DNA of 64,000 bases from Epiperipatus broadwayi (taxonomy: Eukaryota; Onychophora; Udeonychophora; Euonychophora; Peripatidae): positions 310,001 through 374,000 of the forward strand of contig JAQFVV010006473.1 of NCBI GenBank assembly GCA_028023455.1. Reading direction: 5' to 3'. Numbering within the stretch: the first letter of the stretch is position 1; the number at the start of each line of letters is the position of its first letter. A program made the translations under genes and the position numbers. The notes beneath the pieces were generated by a model that worked only from the letters and a program-made list of their open reading frames with translations, was not told where the DNA came from and searched no databases. Of this stretch, positions 1 through 11,849 are shown piece after piece.

Positions 1-1486
1 TCTTTATTCCTGTCTTTCACTGACGATAGCAAATAGCTTGAAATCATGATCTGAAAGTGGAATTATAGTTAGAGATAGTGAATACGAACTACTCTGACGT
101 TTATGTAAACGAAAATACGCTTGATAGGTGTTTTTGGTAGGACGCCATCTGTGGACATATATATATATGTACAAATGGATAAACTAAAAAAACAATTCTC
201 ATTTGTTTTTTGTATTGTTACTTAATCATCAAGTACTACTATTATGTAGAGGTTAAACTAACGAACCATGAATGAAAAAAAAAAGATTGTTTAATAAACT
301 GAATATGTGATATATAGTTCACATACATAGGGATAAATATCTCAACATATAATGGGAAATCATTAGTTTTGTTTGATAATAATACTCCAAAGATTAATTT
401 TCTGTTGTTATTATTATTATAATATATATGTATTATTTTGTTATGTTATTTTAAATTTAATATTAATGGAAATGTTTATTATCATTTGTAATGAATATGA
501 TTAAAATTATTGTTTTAAAAGTTTTATTAAATTCCAATTACTGCATATCTTTTCTGGGCTCATTTTCACCACATCACACAACTTAAAATGTACAGTCAAA
601 ATTAAAATGAAAAGTCAATTCAATTTAAAGCAAATCTAACAGTTTAATAAGCATAAATCTCTTAGTAAAGATTTTTTTTACTTGTTACATGCTGCCTTGA
701 TCCCATAGGTCATTGATGACATTGCCAATTATTAAAATGTATTTATTAATATAAAATTAAATGATACATTAGTTATTAGTGAAAGTATTAGTATTAATCA
801 CAGTTTAGTTAATAATATTATTTTAATATTCAGTATTGAAGAACATACATATAAAGCTTGACTATGAATTTAAATTATAAGCCTTTCTTAATTTGTACAC
901 TATCCATGGAAATCTGTAAAATCCCTCTTGATATTCCATAGGTAGTATGAAGAATTAATAAAACAATGATTTTCCTGAGATCTCCTTATTTTAAAGTTAT
1001 TCTTGTGATTATTTCCAATCTTAATTATTAAACATAATATGAATCAAAGTTTATCTGTAATTATCTAACAGATTAATTTAATGAGTGATTGAATTAAAAC
1101 TTAATAGTTATAAATATAAAATAATATATTAGATTTTATTGTTAGTCATGAGAGTATGTAGATACTTAATAAGGAGGAGTATCTAGGTATTCTTATGCCA
1201 TTGAACAAGTATTTTGCATTTGTTTAATGTTAAGGGGATGTGATCTGTTTATAGGTAAACGAGTCTCATGTTGATTAGATTTAAAACATATCTTATTTTA
1301 GAAATATTTACTCATGTCAAAGTAACATGGGATAGATACTAATCTCATCTAAATTCAATTGTTATAGTTAAAGAAAATGGTCGGGATATAGTAAGTTTAT
1401 TAATAGAACCTAACCCGAATCCAAGTAGGGCCTAATATAAGGGACTTGGAAACTCTGCTTAGGGTCGTACCACCTATAGACAGGCC

Positions 1487-1490
<4 letters not shown>
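1..1490. other. AT-rich stretch without genes
   Basis: Apart from the hammerhead-like motif at 14-57 I see no reading frame, RNA gene or recognisable repeat here. Short (TA) runs occur, for example near 156-170. The part next to the (TA)n tract (about 1380-1490) is less AT-rich than the rest but I could not assign it. Confidence 0.6.
14..57 (+). ncRNA. Hammerhead-ribozyme-like motif
   Basis: The order of parts matches a type I hammerhead. Stem I 5' strand CTTTCA (14-19) pairs with TGAAAG (52-57) over 6 bp. The core CTGACGA is at 20-26. A short stem II is formed by AGC (28-30) and GCT (36-38). GAA lies at 40-42, followed by the palindrome ATCATGAT (43-50) as stem III. The predicted cleavage nucleotide is C51. 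Self-cleaving hammerheads of this type are known from Penelope-like elements. The rest of any element would lie left of the window. The U27/U39 closing mismatch in stem II is a weakness. Confidence 0.6.

Positions 1491-1567
<77 letters not shown>
1491..1567. repeat. (TA)n microsatellite, about 38 units
   Basis: Uninterrupted TA dinucleotides directly abut the 5' end of the giant LTR copy that follows. The other two LTR copies also border (TA)n tracts on their outer sides, so such tracts may be preferred insertion sites. Confidence 0.95.
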
Positions 1568-1569
<2 letters not shown>

Positions 1570-1570
<1 letters not shown>

Positions 1571-4500
1571 GCCATTACAATTTAGTCATTAGCTAAATTT
1601 ATAGTAATGTGCATGTAAGAAAATGTAAAACAAAAATCATCATCACATTTTTATATAAAAATAAAGGAAGCTGTAGGGCATCCAAGTTTAAACCCTACAA
1701 GATCCAGTTTTAAAAGCTTTAGACAGAAAGAGAGTGGGTCAACAATTATATTCTTTATTTGTTTGTGTGTTGATAGAAAGGTAATACACACATTTAAACT
1801 ATTCAATATTAAATTTTTCTGTTAAAAAGCAAAGTTACACATATATAGGCAAAGCTATTTAATTGTTTTATATTTCAAATATTAAACATTTTAACTTTCT
1901 TTAAAACTAACCTATGCTTGATCAATTTTAATATCTTATTCTATACTTCTATTTTTGCTTTTCTATAATTGTAATTGGGATTTAAAGGCTAAGGATTTAA
2001 TTTTAAATATTAGGGTTACAATTACTAAGCTAGCAATTAGATTATTGTAATGACAGTTTATGAATGATTTGAAATGATAAAGTATGTGTGTACATTATAT
2101 ACAGAAATTTACATTTATTATATATTGAAGGGAAGAAGGGTTAAATCTGTCAAATTATTTTTTTTTACAATTTTGTGTTGAGGGAGAAAATCTGTTGAAT
2201 CAGATATCTATTTTTGTAGCAATTTTGTTTTTATAAATGATTGTTTGTCAGTTTGGGAGTTTAGGCTTGGTGGGAACTCTAATTTTGAAGTTGTCTCATC
2301 TTAAGATTAAAGGAAAGAAGCTCCAATTTTAGATATTACAGATATACGTGAAAAAGAAAAGGATTGAAGTCTATTTTTTTTTTCAAGACAAAAGTGTCTG
2401 AAAACCAGGTGTGTGATTTTTTTTTTTTTTTTTTTAAAAAAGTTGGCCCTTCCCACCAAAAAACGAGTTGGTCAAAAATAGAAAGTCACACTATCACTCT
2501 AATTGGGTGAGTTGACTCAAAAATCGGATATAAAAGCAGTCTGGAAAATCAGTTGTGATTATGATTATTATATATATTGTGAGAGAGACTTTTTAAAAAT
2601 TATTGAAACTAAAGTAGACAAACATTTTAATTCTGCTAGATATATATATATATTTTTAATCATTTTTTAAATGAAGTTTTGAATGTTGAAAATATAAGGA
2701 TGGCGGGGTAAAAAAAATTAATATATGTTCCGTCTGTCTACCAGACCCATCATCAACTAGCACATCATATGGGAAAGAAAAAAATGTCATGTCTGGAAAA
2801 TAATATTCTACACCTTTCAACTGACTGAGAGAGATAAAATGTTTTAAATAGAAGGAAGAAAACATTCACCTGCATTCAAAGGAGATCAGAAAGATGAATT
2901 AATCTACTGATAAATATTAATCATCGAATCCAATTAATTGTTCCAGTAACTGAGTTTGAACCCCAGAAAAATTACAATGGGAAAAGAACTGCTGTATTTC
3001 ATCCACGACGAGAATCATGCTGAACGGAAAAATTTAAAGTCAGTATAAGAATTTCTAAATTGTCCACTAAAGCAAATAACCGTATTTGAATCATCATCAT
3101 CAAATAGTTATACACCTCAAGAAAGAGATTGTTCCAAAGTAAAATGGAAATGGTAGCTGCAGAAATATAGACATTATACAAGATAAGTTTGACTCATGGG
3201 AAGTTCACCATAAAACAACGGATCGGTAATATGACTTTTTATATCTATTTTCTTTATGAAATCAGAATCTTAATAAAAAATTTAGTAATAAAGTGGTATA
3301 TTTTATTTAAAGAACTTTTAAAGACAATTCAGATCGATTAAAACCAAGAATTTCTTACTAATAATAACTTTGAGCTTCATAAATGATTCTGAATGTATCA
3401 AGATTATTTGTTTATTAATTTACAGTTATGAAATATTAATGTGTAAAATAATTTTTGTATTATTATTTTGGTTTTAAATAATATTTTTGTTATTATGGGG
3501 ATAAAACATGCACATACATAATAATATTTTACATGTGTATACTTGCGAGTGAATGTGAATAAGCAGTATTAAAATATTAGATTATTTTGTTTTAGGAAAA
3601 TATAGCATTTCAGCACTTAGAAGAGAGGGGGAGAAAATAATTTAAAACTTGTTTCTAAAACTTGCTCTTTCCAATTTTACTAACATTTATTTTTGTCATT
3701 CTACTTACATGTTAGATTTATAAAGTATGTGTGCCAATGAGTGAATATTTTTTTTTATGAAATACCTTTCTTGTGGATGGAACATTTTAACAAATCGGTT
3801 ACCCAATTTAATACAATATACTTTTGAAATACATTTACGGGAAAGGGGGAAGAATTTAAAATTTAATGTTATGATTCTAAAACAGTCGATTATGATTATT
3901 GTTGTTATTGTTAATATAAATTTTCATGTAAATATAGAAATTTTTATGTATATGTTAGAAATGCAGTAATAAATATTAGTTTATGTCAATAAATGAGGTG
4001 TATATATTTCATTAAGAGTAGACTTTATCAAGTGTGATCATACATCATCAATGGTTGAATATTAGTTGTTTAAGATATGATGAAATATGCTAAGATGAAC
4101 AATAATTATGAATTTCCTTATAAAAATTAGGTTTTATGATTAGGCTTAGTCCTAAAGCTGTAGTTGAAACCATTGTGATTATCATTATCATTATCATCAT
4201 CATCATCAATGTTGTAATTAAAGAGCTAGTTAAATGCTTAAAAGAACATAAACAAATATTGATTTCATAGTATTTAGTGATTTCTTAGTATTATTATAAC
4301 CACCATCCCATCATCTATTTCATGCAAGGATGAGTGAATTGCCATCGTAAATTAATAGTAATCTGAGCTATTAAAACTTATAAAAAATATTGAAACACAT
4401 TTGTTATGCTAAGATCTAAGAAATGATTTATGTCTAATGAATTCCACTTCAGTTTAAAGATGTTTTATGTTACCTAGGTGTTTACTTAAATATTAGTGCA

Positions 4501-5269
4501 TACAGTGCTATAGGTCTAAAATCAAAATCATACATTTTGTAAGAAATAAGTTACCAAAGGGATTCAAACCCGGTACATGTGAAAAAGTTATAAATATAAC
4601 TTTGTCTAGGTTCAGCTAACCTAGTGGCGCCCTGATAGACCATATTCACTTGTTGTTCACTTAGATATGCACTTAACATCAAACCAAGAAATGAAAGTGG
4701 ATAAAATCTACTGTCTGTATACCTGAGAAGATATTTTATTGAGTTACTACTGTGCTCACCTCACTTGATTTCCATATACCTGAGTTATAATAGTTGTTAT
4801 TAATAATTTGTTTATAATTATTGATATTGTGATATCTTGAGAAATCTAATTATAGAAATATGTTTTTTATCCTACCTCTTTTAATATTTTTTTTTATACT
4901 ATCCAAGTATGTTTCCTTTAATCCAATGACCCTTAATATGATTGATAACTCAGTCTGATCTTTTTGGTTAATAGCCACTACTCAGGTTAAATAGCTTATG
5001 TTTATGTTAATATAAGTTTAAATAAATTCTGATCAGTTTCATTAAGTTTATTTACAACTTGTTTGAATTAATATTTTTAAAGACTACTTATTGAACACGT
5101 TTATTTGTTTAATAGCTTATGCTCAGCAAGTTGCACACACAATTCTTTGCTCTTTGATATAAAATAAAAGCTACAATTCCATTTTGTTTATTAAGTTATA
5201 ACATTTGAATATTTGACATTTTAATATAATTTTAAATATGGATCTTTTGATCACTTTATTTATGTTACA
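1570..5269 (+). mobile_element. Stand-alone giant LTR (copy A, about 3.7 kb)
   Basis: This segment is the reverse complement of 34586-37973 and of 44792-48255, the two LTRs of the Ty3/gypsy element downstream. Similarity holds over almost the whole length, with more differences than between those two. It begins TGCCATTACAA and ends TTATGTTACA, so it has TG...CA ends. It lacks a 77 bp foldback insert carried by the other two copies. No coding region follows, which fits a solo LTR. However, the next bases (ATGGCA) resemble the start of the primer binding site of the full element, so it could instead be a truncated or duplicated 5' end. I could not identify a clean target duplication. Small ORFs inside it (for example minus 2999-3181) recur in the other copies but look non-coding. 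Confidence 0.7.
4558..4642 (-). other. tRNA-like A/B-box module in LTR copy A
   Basis: On the minus strand an A-box-like TGGTCTATCAGGG is followed about 70 nt later by GGGTTTGAATC, a good Pol III B box. Two small hairpins lie between them. The module recurs at the matching place in both other LTR copies and is antisense to the retroelement. It could be a SINE trapped in the LTR or a chance tRNA-like structure. Confidence 0.4.
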
Positions 5270-5275
5270 ATGGCA

Positions 5276-5597
5276 ATATGTTTGAGATAAGCATTTTGAT
5301 GTTTTCATATATTTTTGGCTACAATGCCTTTGGACTTAGGTAAAAATATTTATAATGGTAATACTTTATCTTAATTCTTTTTGAATACTTAATTATGATT
5401 TCTATATTATAGACAACTCAGGTATTATCTTAATTCTTTTGATCTCGTAAATTTAGTTACAATTGAATCTATAATATTTGAGCTACTTTATTAATGTTAC
5501 AATATATATTGTAACAGTCAAAACACGTGTATCTCGTTAACATATTGCAGAATTCGACCACCACACAGAACAGCAGCACCATCGAGTAGCGAAGCCA
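5276..5597. other. AT-rich spacer with a perfect 20 bp palindrome
   Basis: There is no gene. A perfect palindrome, GTTACAATATATATTGTAAC, lies at 5496-5515. Its left half with the bases before it (TTATTAATGTTACAA) resembles the 3' end of the LTR copy just upstream, so this may be a scrap of another LTR end. Confidence 0.5.
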
Positions 5598-6097
5598 NNN
5601 NNNNNNNNNNNNNNNNNNNNNNNNNNNNNNNNNNNNNNNNNNNNNNNNNNNNNNNNNNNNNNNNNNNNNNNNNNNNNNNNNNNNNNNNNNNNNNNNNNNN
5701 NNNNNNNNNNNNNNNNNNNNNNNNNNNNNNNNNNNNNNNNNNNNNNNNNNNNNNNNNNNNNNNNNNNNNNNNNNNNNNNNNNNNNNNNNNNNNNNNNNNN
5801 NNNNNNNNNNNNNNNNNNNNNNNNNNNNNNNNNNNNNNNNNNNNNNNNNNNNNNNNNNNNNNNNNNNNNNNNNNNNNNNNNNNNNNNNNNNNNNNNNNNN
5901 NNNNNNNNNNNNNNNNNNNNNNNNNNNNNNNNNNNNNNNNNNNNNNNNNNNNNNNNNNNNNNNNNNNNNNNNNNNNNNNNNNNNNNNNNNNNNNNNNNNN
6001 NNNNNNNNNNNNNNNNNNNNNNNNNNNNNNNNNNNNNNNNNNNNNNNNNNNNNNNNNNNNNNNNNNNNNNNNNNNNNNNNNNNNNNNNNNNNNNNNN
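5598..6097. other. Assembly gap (500 Ns)
   Basis: Exactly 500 consecutive Ns form a conventional scaffold gap of unknown true length. Any reading frame drawn across it is meaningless. Confidence 0.99.
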
Positions 6098-6414
6098 GCT
6101 CCAAATGTATGGATGCTGTTAGTAGGGAACTGGGTTTACAAGAGAATAGTATTAATCAATGGTTGCAGTAAGGAGTTTGCTATTAACTGAAAGGAGACCC
6201 TTTGATTCCTCTTGGAGGCCTTAAAGGAACCAAGCAGGGCAAATTCCTAATGTCCACTCCCTACGTTCTTGTCATTGCAGCTGTTATTACTATGTGATTA
6301 TTCATATAGTATACGAACATGGATGGGCTGCTCACCAACACACATTAGCCAGCATGGTGAGTTTATTGGCTTTTTACCTCTGAGTTTAAGAATATTTTTT
6401 CAATATATACAATC

Positions 6415-7992
6415 ATGACAGACAAAAATAAATCATGGCCCTTATTCCCAGGAGGCTGTAAAGTCACCAACCAAGGCAGTGGTTGGTGGCCGAAGGCGGA
6501 GGGTGCTAAGAATCCCCTGATTGTGGACTCAGGCTGCCATTTGATGATGACTTTTTATTTAGGTACTTACAACTGCAGATCACTTTCAAGTGAAGGAAGA
6601 TTGCAAGAGTTAGAAGAAGAACTGTCTTATATTAAATGGGACATTATTGGACTTTGTGAAGTTAGAAGAAAAGGTGAAGAAACAATTGATTTAAAAAGTG
6701 GACATATACTCTACTATAAAGGCACAAATATTGGAAATACAAGTGGAGTAGGATTCATTATAAATAAAAAATGGAAGAATAACATTGTGGAGATTGATGG
6801 TGTATCAGACAGAGTGGCAAGATTAGTTTTACAACTTAATAGCAGATACCAAATGCAGATAATTCAGGTTTATGCCCCAACAAGTTCTCATAGTGATGAA
6901 GTTATAGAAGATTTTTATATGGATGTACAAAAGGCTTTTGATCAGAATAAACAACATTTTAAAATTGTTATGGGAGACTTTAATGCTAGAATTGGTAAAC
7001 AAATGAAAGATGAAAATGCTGTAGGTAATTTTGGTTATGGTAATAGAAATGAGAGAGGACATAGACTTGTGGAGTTTGCAGAAAAAGAAAAACTTTATAT
7101 TATGAATTCTTTTTTTGAGAAAAATATTAAAAGGAAATGGACATGGAAGCATCCAAATGAAGGTACAGCAGAATTGGATTATATTTTGACTAACAAAAAA
7201 TACATATTTCAAGATTGTAATGTTCTTAATAAATTTAACACAGGAAGTGATCATCGATTAGTAAGATGTAAGATACATGTTAATGCAAAACTAGAGAGAC
7301 AAAAATTATTAAGAAAAACAATATTTACAGTTGATATTCCTAATCTTCAGAAACATTCTAATGAATTTAAATTAGAACTTACAAATCGGTTTCAAGTATT
7401 AGTAGATTTTGAACATGATTCAGATTTGAATGACATTAATAGGAAAATAACTGATACACTTTTAAAAACTGCAACAAAGATAGCTGGTAGAAAAAAACAG
7501 CAATTGACCAATAAAATTTCTACTGAGAATAGAGAATTTATGAAGAAAAGAAGGAATATGAGGATATACAACAATGATGCATTAAAAAAGATTGAATATC
7601 TCGAATTTTGTAAAATGGTGTGGAAAAGAGTTGAAAATGATATAAGAAAGTATAATTGTGAACTAGCAAGGAAAGCTGTAGAAGAGAATAAAAGTCTAAA
7701 GAGTGTAAAACAACATTTTGGTATTGGTAGGAAATTTATATCTGCAATAAGAAAAAAAGATGGCATTATTACTAAAAAGAGAGATGACATCATGAAATGT
7801 GTAGAAGACTTCTATCAAGAATTATATAGTAATAAAGAACAAGTGCCTCTTATACCTATTATATCTTCCAAATTGCCCAGAATTTTGAATGAGGAAGTGA
7901 GACATGCAATTAAATTTATGAAGAAAGGGAAGGCTCCAGGTAATGATGGAATTGTAATTGATATATTAAAAGAAGCAGGTGAAGAAATATAA
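6415..7992 (+). pseudogene. LINE ORF, N-terminal part: APE endonuclease and RT start
   Basis: 525 codons from ATG 6415. The apurinic-endonuclease-like domain spans residues about 48-290 and keeps its expected motifs: TYNCRSL (Asn53), LCEVRR (Glu82), VYAPTSSH (about 152-159), MGDFNARIG (Asp188/Asn190), ELDYIL (about 253-258) and SDHRLV (278-283). This domain nicks target DNA to prime reverse transcription. A linker rich in Lys and Glu leads to the first conserved block before the RT (GKAPGNDGI, near residue 510). The frame ends early: a run of eight Ts at 7993-8000 lies at the point where the homologous protein continues in the next frame, so a small indel there has split the ORF. It shows no other stop, which suggests a fairly young copy. 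Confidence 0.85.
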
Positions 7993-9076
7993 ATTTTTTT
8001 TAGCAAAGTTATATACCAAATGTCTAAATGATAAAGATGTACCAGATGATTGGAAGAATGCAGTATTAATATTAATATTTAAAAAAGGTGATAAAGAAGA
8101 TATTAGAAATTACAGACCTATCAGTCTTTTATCAGTTTTATACAAAATTTTTACTAAGATAATTACAACTCGTCTACAGAAAACACTGGATTTCCACCAA
8201 CCAAGAGAACAAGCTGGATTTAAAAGTGGTTTTAGTACAGTAGATCATATCCAGGTATTGAGAGAAATTATAGAAAGGACAAATGAATATGAGTTGCCAT
8301 TATGCTTAGGATTTGTAGACTATAAAAAGGCATTTGATTCTATAAACATTTCTTCAGTGATTAAAGCATTGGATCATCAAGGTGTAGATCCAGGATATTG
8401 TCATATTTTAAAGAATATTTATAAAAATGCAACAGCAACAATTAGATTACATAATGATAGTAGGAAAATCAACATTGAAAAGGGTGTAAGACAGGGTGAC
8501 TCCATATCTCCAAAACTTTTTACAGCAGTGCTGCAAGAAGTATTTTGTGGATTAAAATGGGAAGCTAAAGGAGTGAAAGTAAATGGAGATTATTTAAGTC
8601 ATTTAGATTTTGCAGATGATGTAGTTGTTTTTGCAAATAATGCTTTAGAGCTACAGGAAATGTTGCAGGAGTTATCAGATGAAAGTAGGAAAGTAGAACT
8701 AAAGATAAATGTTAAAAAGACTAAAGTAATGTTTAATAGATTTTCTCAAAATATGAAAATAAAGATTGATTATGATGAGTTAGAAGAAGTTAACAGTTAC
8801 AAATACCTTGGTCAGATTATTAATACAGATGGAAATATAATGGATGAAATTAATCATAGAATTAAACTTGGTTGGAGTGCTTTTGGTAGAAATAACTTGA
8901 TACTAAAAGGAAATATGCCTATGTGTTTGAAAAGGAAGGTTTTTAATAAATGTGTTTTACCAGTTCTTACTTATGGATCTGAGACTTGGACACTTAATAG
9001 AAGAGCAATACAGAGACTTCAGACCACTCAAAGAAGTATGGAGAGATGCATATTGGGAGTAACAAAAAGGGAATGA
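7979..9076 (+). pseudogene. LINE ORF, reverse transcriptase part
   Basis: 365 codons continue the upstream endonuclease ORF in another frame; the ATG at 7979 is not a natural start. The RT blocks appear in order: NYRPISLLSVLYKI (about 44-57), QAGFKSGFSTVDHI (78-91), FVDYKKAFDSI (motif A, 112-122), GVRQGDSISPKLF (169-181), HLDFADDVVVF (motif C, 208-218; the FADD codons are 8609-8620), then KKTKVM and YKYLG. All catalytic aspartates are present. The block ending in LPVLTYGSETW is typical of the C-terminal region of non-LTR RTs. The frame closes at a TGA (9074-9076) where related proteins read on, so this stop is probably a mutation. Confidence 0.88.
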
Positions 9077-9367
9077 AAATGCAATGTATGGCTAAGAGAA
9101 CAAACAGGTGTTACTGACCTCATTGAAAAAAATTAAAAGACTGAAGTGCAGTTGGGCTGGACATATTGTTAGAAGAGATGATAACAGATGGACAATTGAA
9201 ATTTTAAACTGGATTCCAAGAGATTGTAAAAGTCCCAGAAAGAGACCACATGTGAGATGGATGGATGAAATAAAAAAAATGTGCAGGGGTAATGTGGAGA
9301 AGAGAAGCTAAAGATAGGAAAAGATGGATTGAACTTGGAGAGACCTTCATCCTGCAGTGGATTGATA
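9077..9367 (+). pseudogene. LINE ORF, C-terminal remnant
   Basis: After the TGA the same frame still reads WLREQTGVTDLIEK. An A-run near 9125-9131 then shifts the frame to KIKRLKCSWAGHIVRRDD...RW, and RPHVRWMDEIKK follows. A further shift near 9300 leads to EAKDRKRWIELGETF. These are the usual last blocks of RTE/CR1-type proteins. At least three lesions in 300 bases show that this end is dead. Confidence 0.75.
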
Positions 9368-9559
9368 ATGGTTGATAATGATGTTGATTAATCAACAAAA
9401 TAATTTATTTTTTGATGCACACCAACACACTATTTTTAGTTCAGAGATTGAAGCAGGACATAATAAATCTTGTTTGGAAATGCAGCTGAATGTTATGGTA
9501 CCAGTGATTAATACAGGGGTGATTCCTACGCGTTTGTCTTTACATTAGCAAAATAGACA

Positions 9560-10350
9560 AGATCATAATAAGCTAGATACAAATAAGTGACCAACATTTC
9601 TTAAACTTAGGAAATTGTTTGATAAGTTAATAAGATACAGGCAGCACATTGATAATTTTGTATTTTTCATTGATAATAATATTGTTCCTAAAGTTCTGAG
9701 AATCAAAATTAATTCTAACATAGATTATGTTCTAAGGGTACAGAGAATTGAATAGAATAGTATATTAGAACAAACATCTATCAAAATAATGTATGTGCTT
9801 AAAGATTCTTTTTTGATTAGGGTTACGATACTTGAACATAAAATTATAGATTTTAATATTCACAATGTCATGGAATTGGATGAACAAAAATTATTACAAG
9901 AATGGTTTTGTTCTAAAGGAAGAATATTGGTAACAAAATTTCATAAAAAATAACTCATTGGTTTAAAAATGTAAGTGATTTTTCTGGAAAGTCAGGTTAT
10001 TTTTTAGAGAAAAGAACTATTCTATATTTGATAAGTTTTTTGATGTTTTTAATGTTTCAAAGGTTTCTAGATTTAAAACAGTTACGGAGTTGAAAACAGA
10101 TGTTGTCCAATCATTTTCATATGCAGCTGGTATTGTTGTAGGGTCATCAAAAACAATTCAATTACCTAGTAGTGCTGATGTATCTGTTACTTGTGTGTCT
10201 ACTAATTCTTCCACGTGTAATTATAATCTTCCGGAAAATCAACAGTTCAATGCACCTAATGAGGTATTGGTAAATCTAGTTAAAAAGAAAGACAGCAATA
10301 TTATTAATTTATCTGGCGCAATACTTAGGATGCAGAATGTTCATTATTGA
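9560..10350 (+). pseudogene. PLE N-terminal region, broken
   Basis: In changing frames the sequence reads QHFLKLRKLFDKLI, then NNIVPKVLRIKIN, a pattern like the start of PLE polyproteins (a coiled region, then 'iPkgLri'). Further on it reads HKIIDFNIHNVMELDEQ. The open frame 10090-10350 (86 codons) covers a Ser/Thr/Asn-rich stretch I cannot match to a domain. The assignment rests mainly on position ahead of the RT. Confidence 0.5.
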
Positions 10351-10790
10351 AAAAGGGTTTATCTTTTTGCCCAACAGTTCGATTGTATTACAAAAAAAAA
10401 TGAATTTAAAATACATCAGAATTTGGATAAATTTTGTTAGGCAACTTAGATTAAGAGAATTTTTTGGAAATAATGAATGCAATGCCATTAATAAAATACA
10501 GTCTGACTGGACACCTCCACATCAGAAAAACATTTTACTAGATACATATATTGATAATGTTTATCAGGATATTATCAAAGCAAGAAAGCAGAACAACACA
10601 AGAAATATAAAAGCAATTTAACATTAGCTGAAAAAAATGCATTGCATAATTTGGAGAAGAGAGAAGATATTATTATTAAACCAGCTGATAAAGGTGGAAC
10701 AATAGTAATTATGAATAGGGATGATTACATGAATAAAGCATTGCTTCTTTTAATGATAGGAATTTTTATGAACCTATAACACAGGTTATT
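10337..10790 (+). pseudogene. PLE region just before the RT palm
   Basis: The frame 10337-10621 contains NFVRQLRLREFFG and SDWTPP. After a frameshift at about 10610 the sequence reads EDIIIKPADKGGTIVIMNR, the well-conserved PLE/RT motif KPADKGG, followed by DDYMNKALLLL. One more frameshift near 10757 precedes DRNFYEPITQ. The order and spacing match PLE reverse transcriptases. Confidence 0.7.
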
Positions 10791-11205
10791 GTTAATAAAT
10801 TATTTAAAGACGTGCCTATCCAGCCTGAAGGATATGAGAGTATGGGGTCTACTTGATAGGGATACATATAATTTTTTATTACCAAACTCAAATAAACCCA
10901 GTAAGTTTTACATTCTACCCAAGATTCATAAACCTAGTTGTCCTGATAGACTTATAGTAGCAAGCATTGGATGTCCTATTGAGAATATGTCAGCATATAT
11001 AGATAGTCTTATATATGATATTCCTCCATCATTTGATTTTTATGTTAGGGATACAACCCATTTTCTTTCTATTTTAGAAAATGTTAAATCTATACTACCG
11101 AGTGAATGTTTTTTGGTGACATTAGACATTACATCATTGTATACTAATATATCTCATGAAAATGGAATTAGAGCTATTGAATCTGTTTTAAAAGAAAGAA
11201 TATGA
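10789..11205 (+). pseudogene. PLE reverse transcriptase, fingers and palm part
   Basis: 138 codons. It includes KFYILPKIHKP (about residues 40-50), the PLE 'LPKiHK' block, DRLIVASIGCPIENMSAYI, YVRDTTHFLSIL, and FLVTLDITSLYTNI (RT motif A; the catalytic Asp is in LDITSLYT). PLE RTs are the closest relatives of telomerase RT. The apparent start codon is internal to the ancestral ORF. The frame stops at 11203-11205. Confidence 0.8.
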
Positions 11206-11269
11206 TCAGCACAAAATTATGACTGTTGTTGAATTAGTGAATTTACTCTTAAGAATAATTATTTTGTTT

Positions 11270-11849
11270 TAACTCTATTATTTACAAAGGCAAGGTACTG
11301 CAATGGGAACAAATATAGCACAAAATTATGCAAACATTTTTGTGGCTCAATTGGAAAGTTCTATACTTGAGAAGGCTAGCCTTAAACCTCATACTTGGCT
11401 GAGATAGGCCATACAATGAAGAAGAACTTTATACATTTTTTGATTATCTAAATAATTTTAATAATAATATACAATTTTCAATGACTTTTTCTAAAACAGT
11501 GGTTCATTTTTTTGATGTTGAGATTACTTATAGTGATGGTATTCTTAGTACTATTATATATAGGAACTCAACTGATAGTCATGCTTACCTACATTTTTAT
11601 AGTAATCACCCTAAGCACTTAAAGACTAATATCCCTTACAGTCAATTTTTAAGGATTAAAAGAATTTGTAGTGATCAGGGATTTCTTCAGCAAAATAACA
11701 AGGTTTTGTATAATAAATTTATTAATATAAAATATCCTAAAGGACTGTTAGATAGGGCAGTGGTAAAATCTTCAGAAGTTGACAGGCAGGGACTTCTATC
11801 TAAAAAAGAGTCAGTTGATAAATATACCACTGGTTCTTACCTTCAATAA
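11270..11849 (+). pseudogene. PLE RT palm/thumb, catalytic IDD block missing
   Basis: QGTAMGTNIAQNYANIF (about 11291-11341) is the PLE block B'. It should be followed by a segment carrying R(Y/F)IDD, the two metal-binding aspartates. Here LKPHTWLR is followed at once by a stop and then PYNEEELYTFFDYL, so roughly 15-20 codons including IDD are gone (near 11400-11410). The frame 11481-11849 then carries the thumb: FFDVEITYSDG, NHPKHLKTNIPYSQFLRIKRICS. This copy cannot encode an active RT. Confidence 0.75.

Larger units (their letters stand above)
6098..9400 (+). mobile_element. RTE/BovB-type LINE, nearly full-length but frameshifted
   Basis: After about 300 bases of probable 5' leader, a single long ORF encoded an APE-type endonuclease followed by a reverse transcriptase. 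This is the layout of RTE-clade LINEs, often annotated 'craniofacial development protein 2-like' or 'endonuclease-reverse transcriptase' in invertebrate genomes. The frame is now split near 7990, stopped at 9074-9076, and shifted again near 9125 and 9300. The 3' end has TTGATAATGATGTTGATT-like sequence without a poly(A) tail, which suits RTE. The 5' end may reach into the assembly gap. A decayed relative lies on the minus strand at 26425-27200. Confidence 0.85.

Noticed and set aside
2999-3181. 60-codon minus-strand ORF also seen in the right LTR (46705-46890)
   Set aside because: Conserved only because the LTR is repeated. It is antisense to the element, interrupted in the left LTR, and without a known motif.
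5469-6104. Apparent 211-codon minus-strand ORF
   Set aside because: It consists mostly of translated Ns from the 500-base gap.
6829-8006. Minus-strand ORFs inside the RTE LINE
   Set aside because: They are mirror images of the real plus-strand endonuclease-RT frame.
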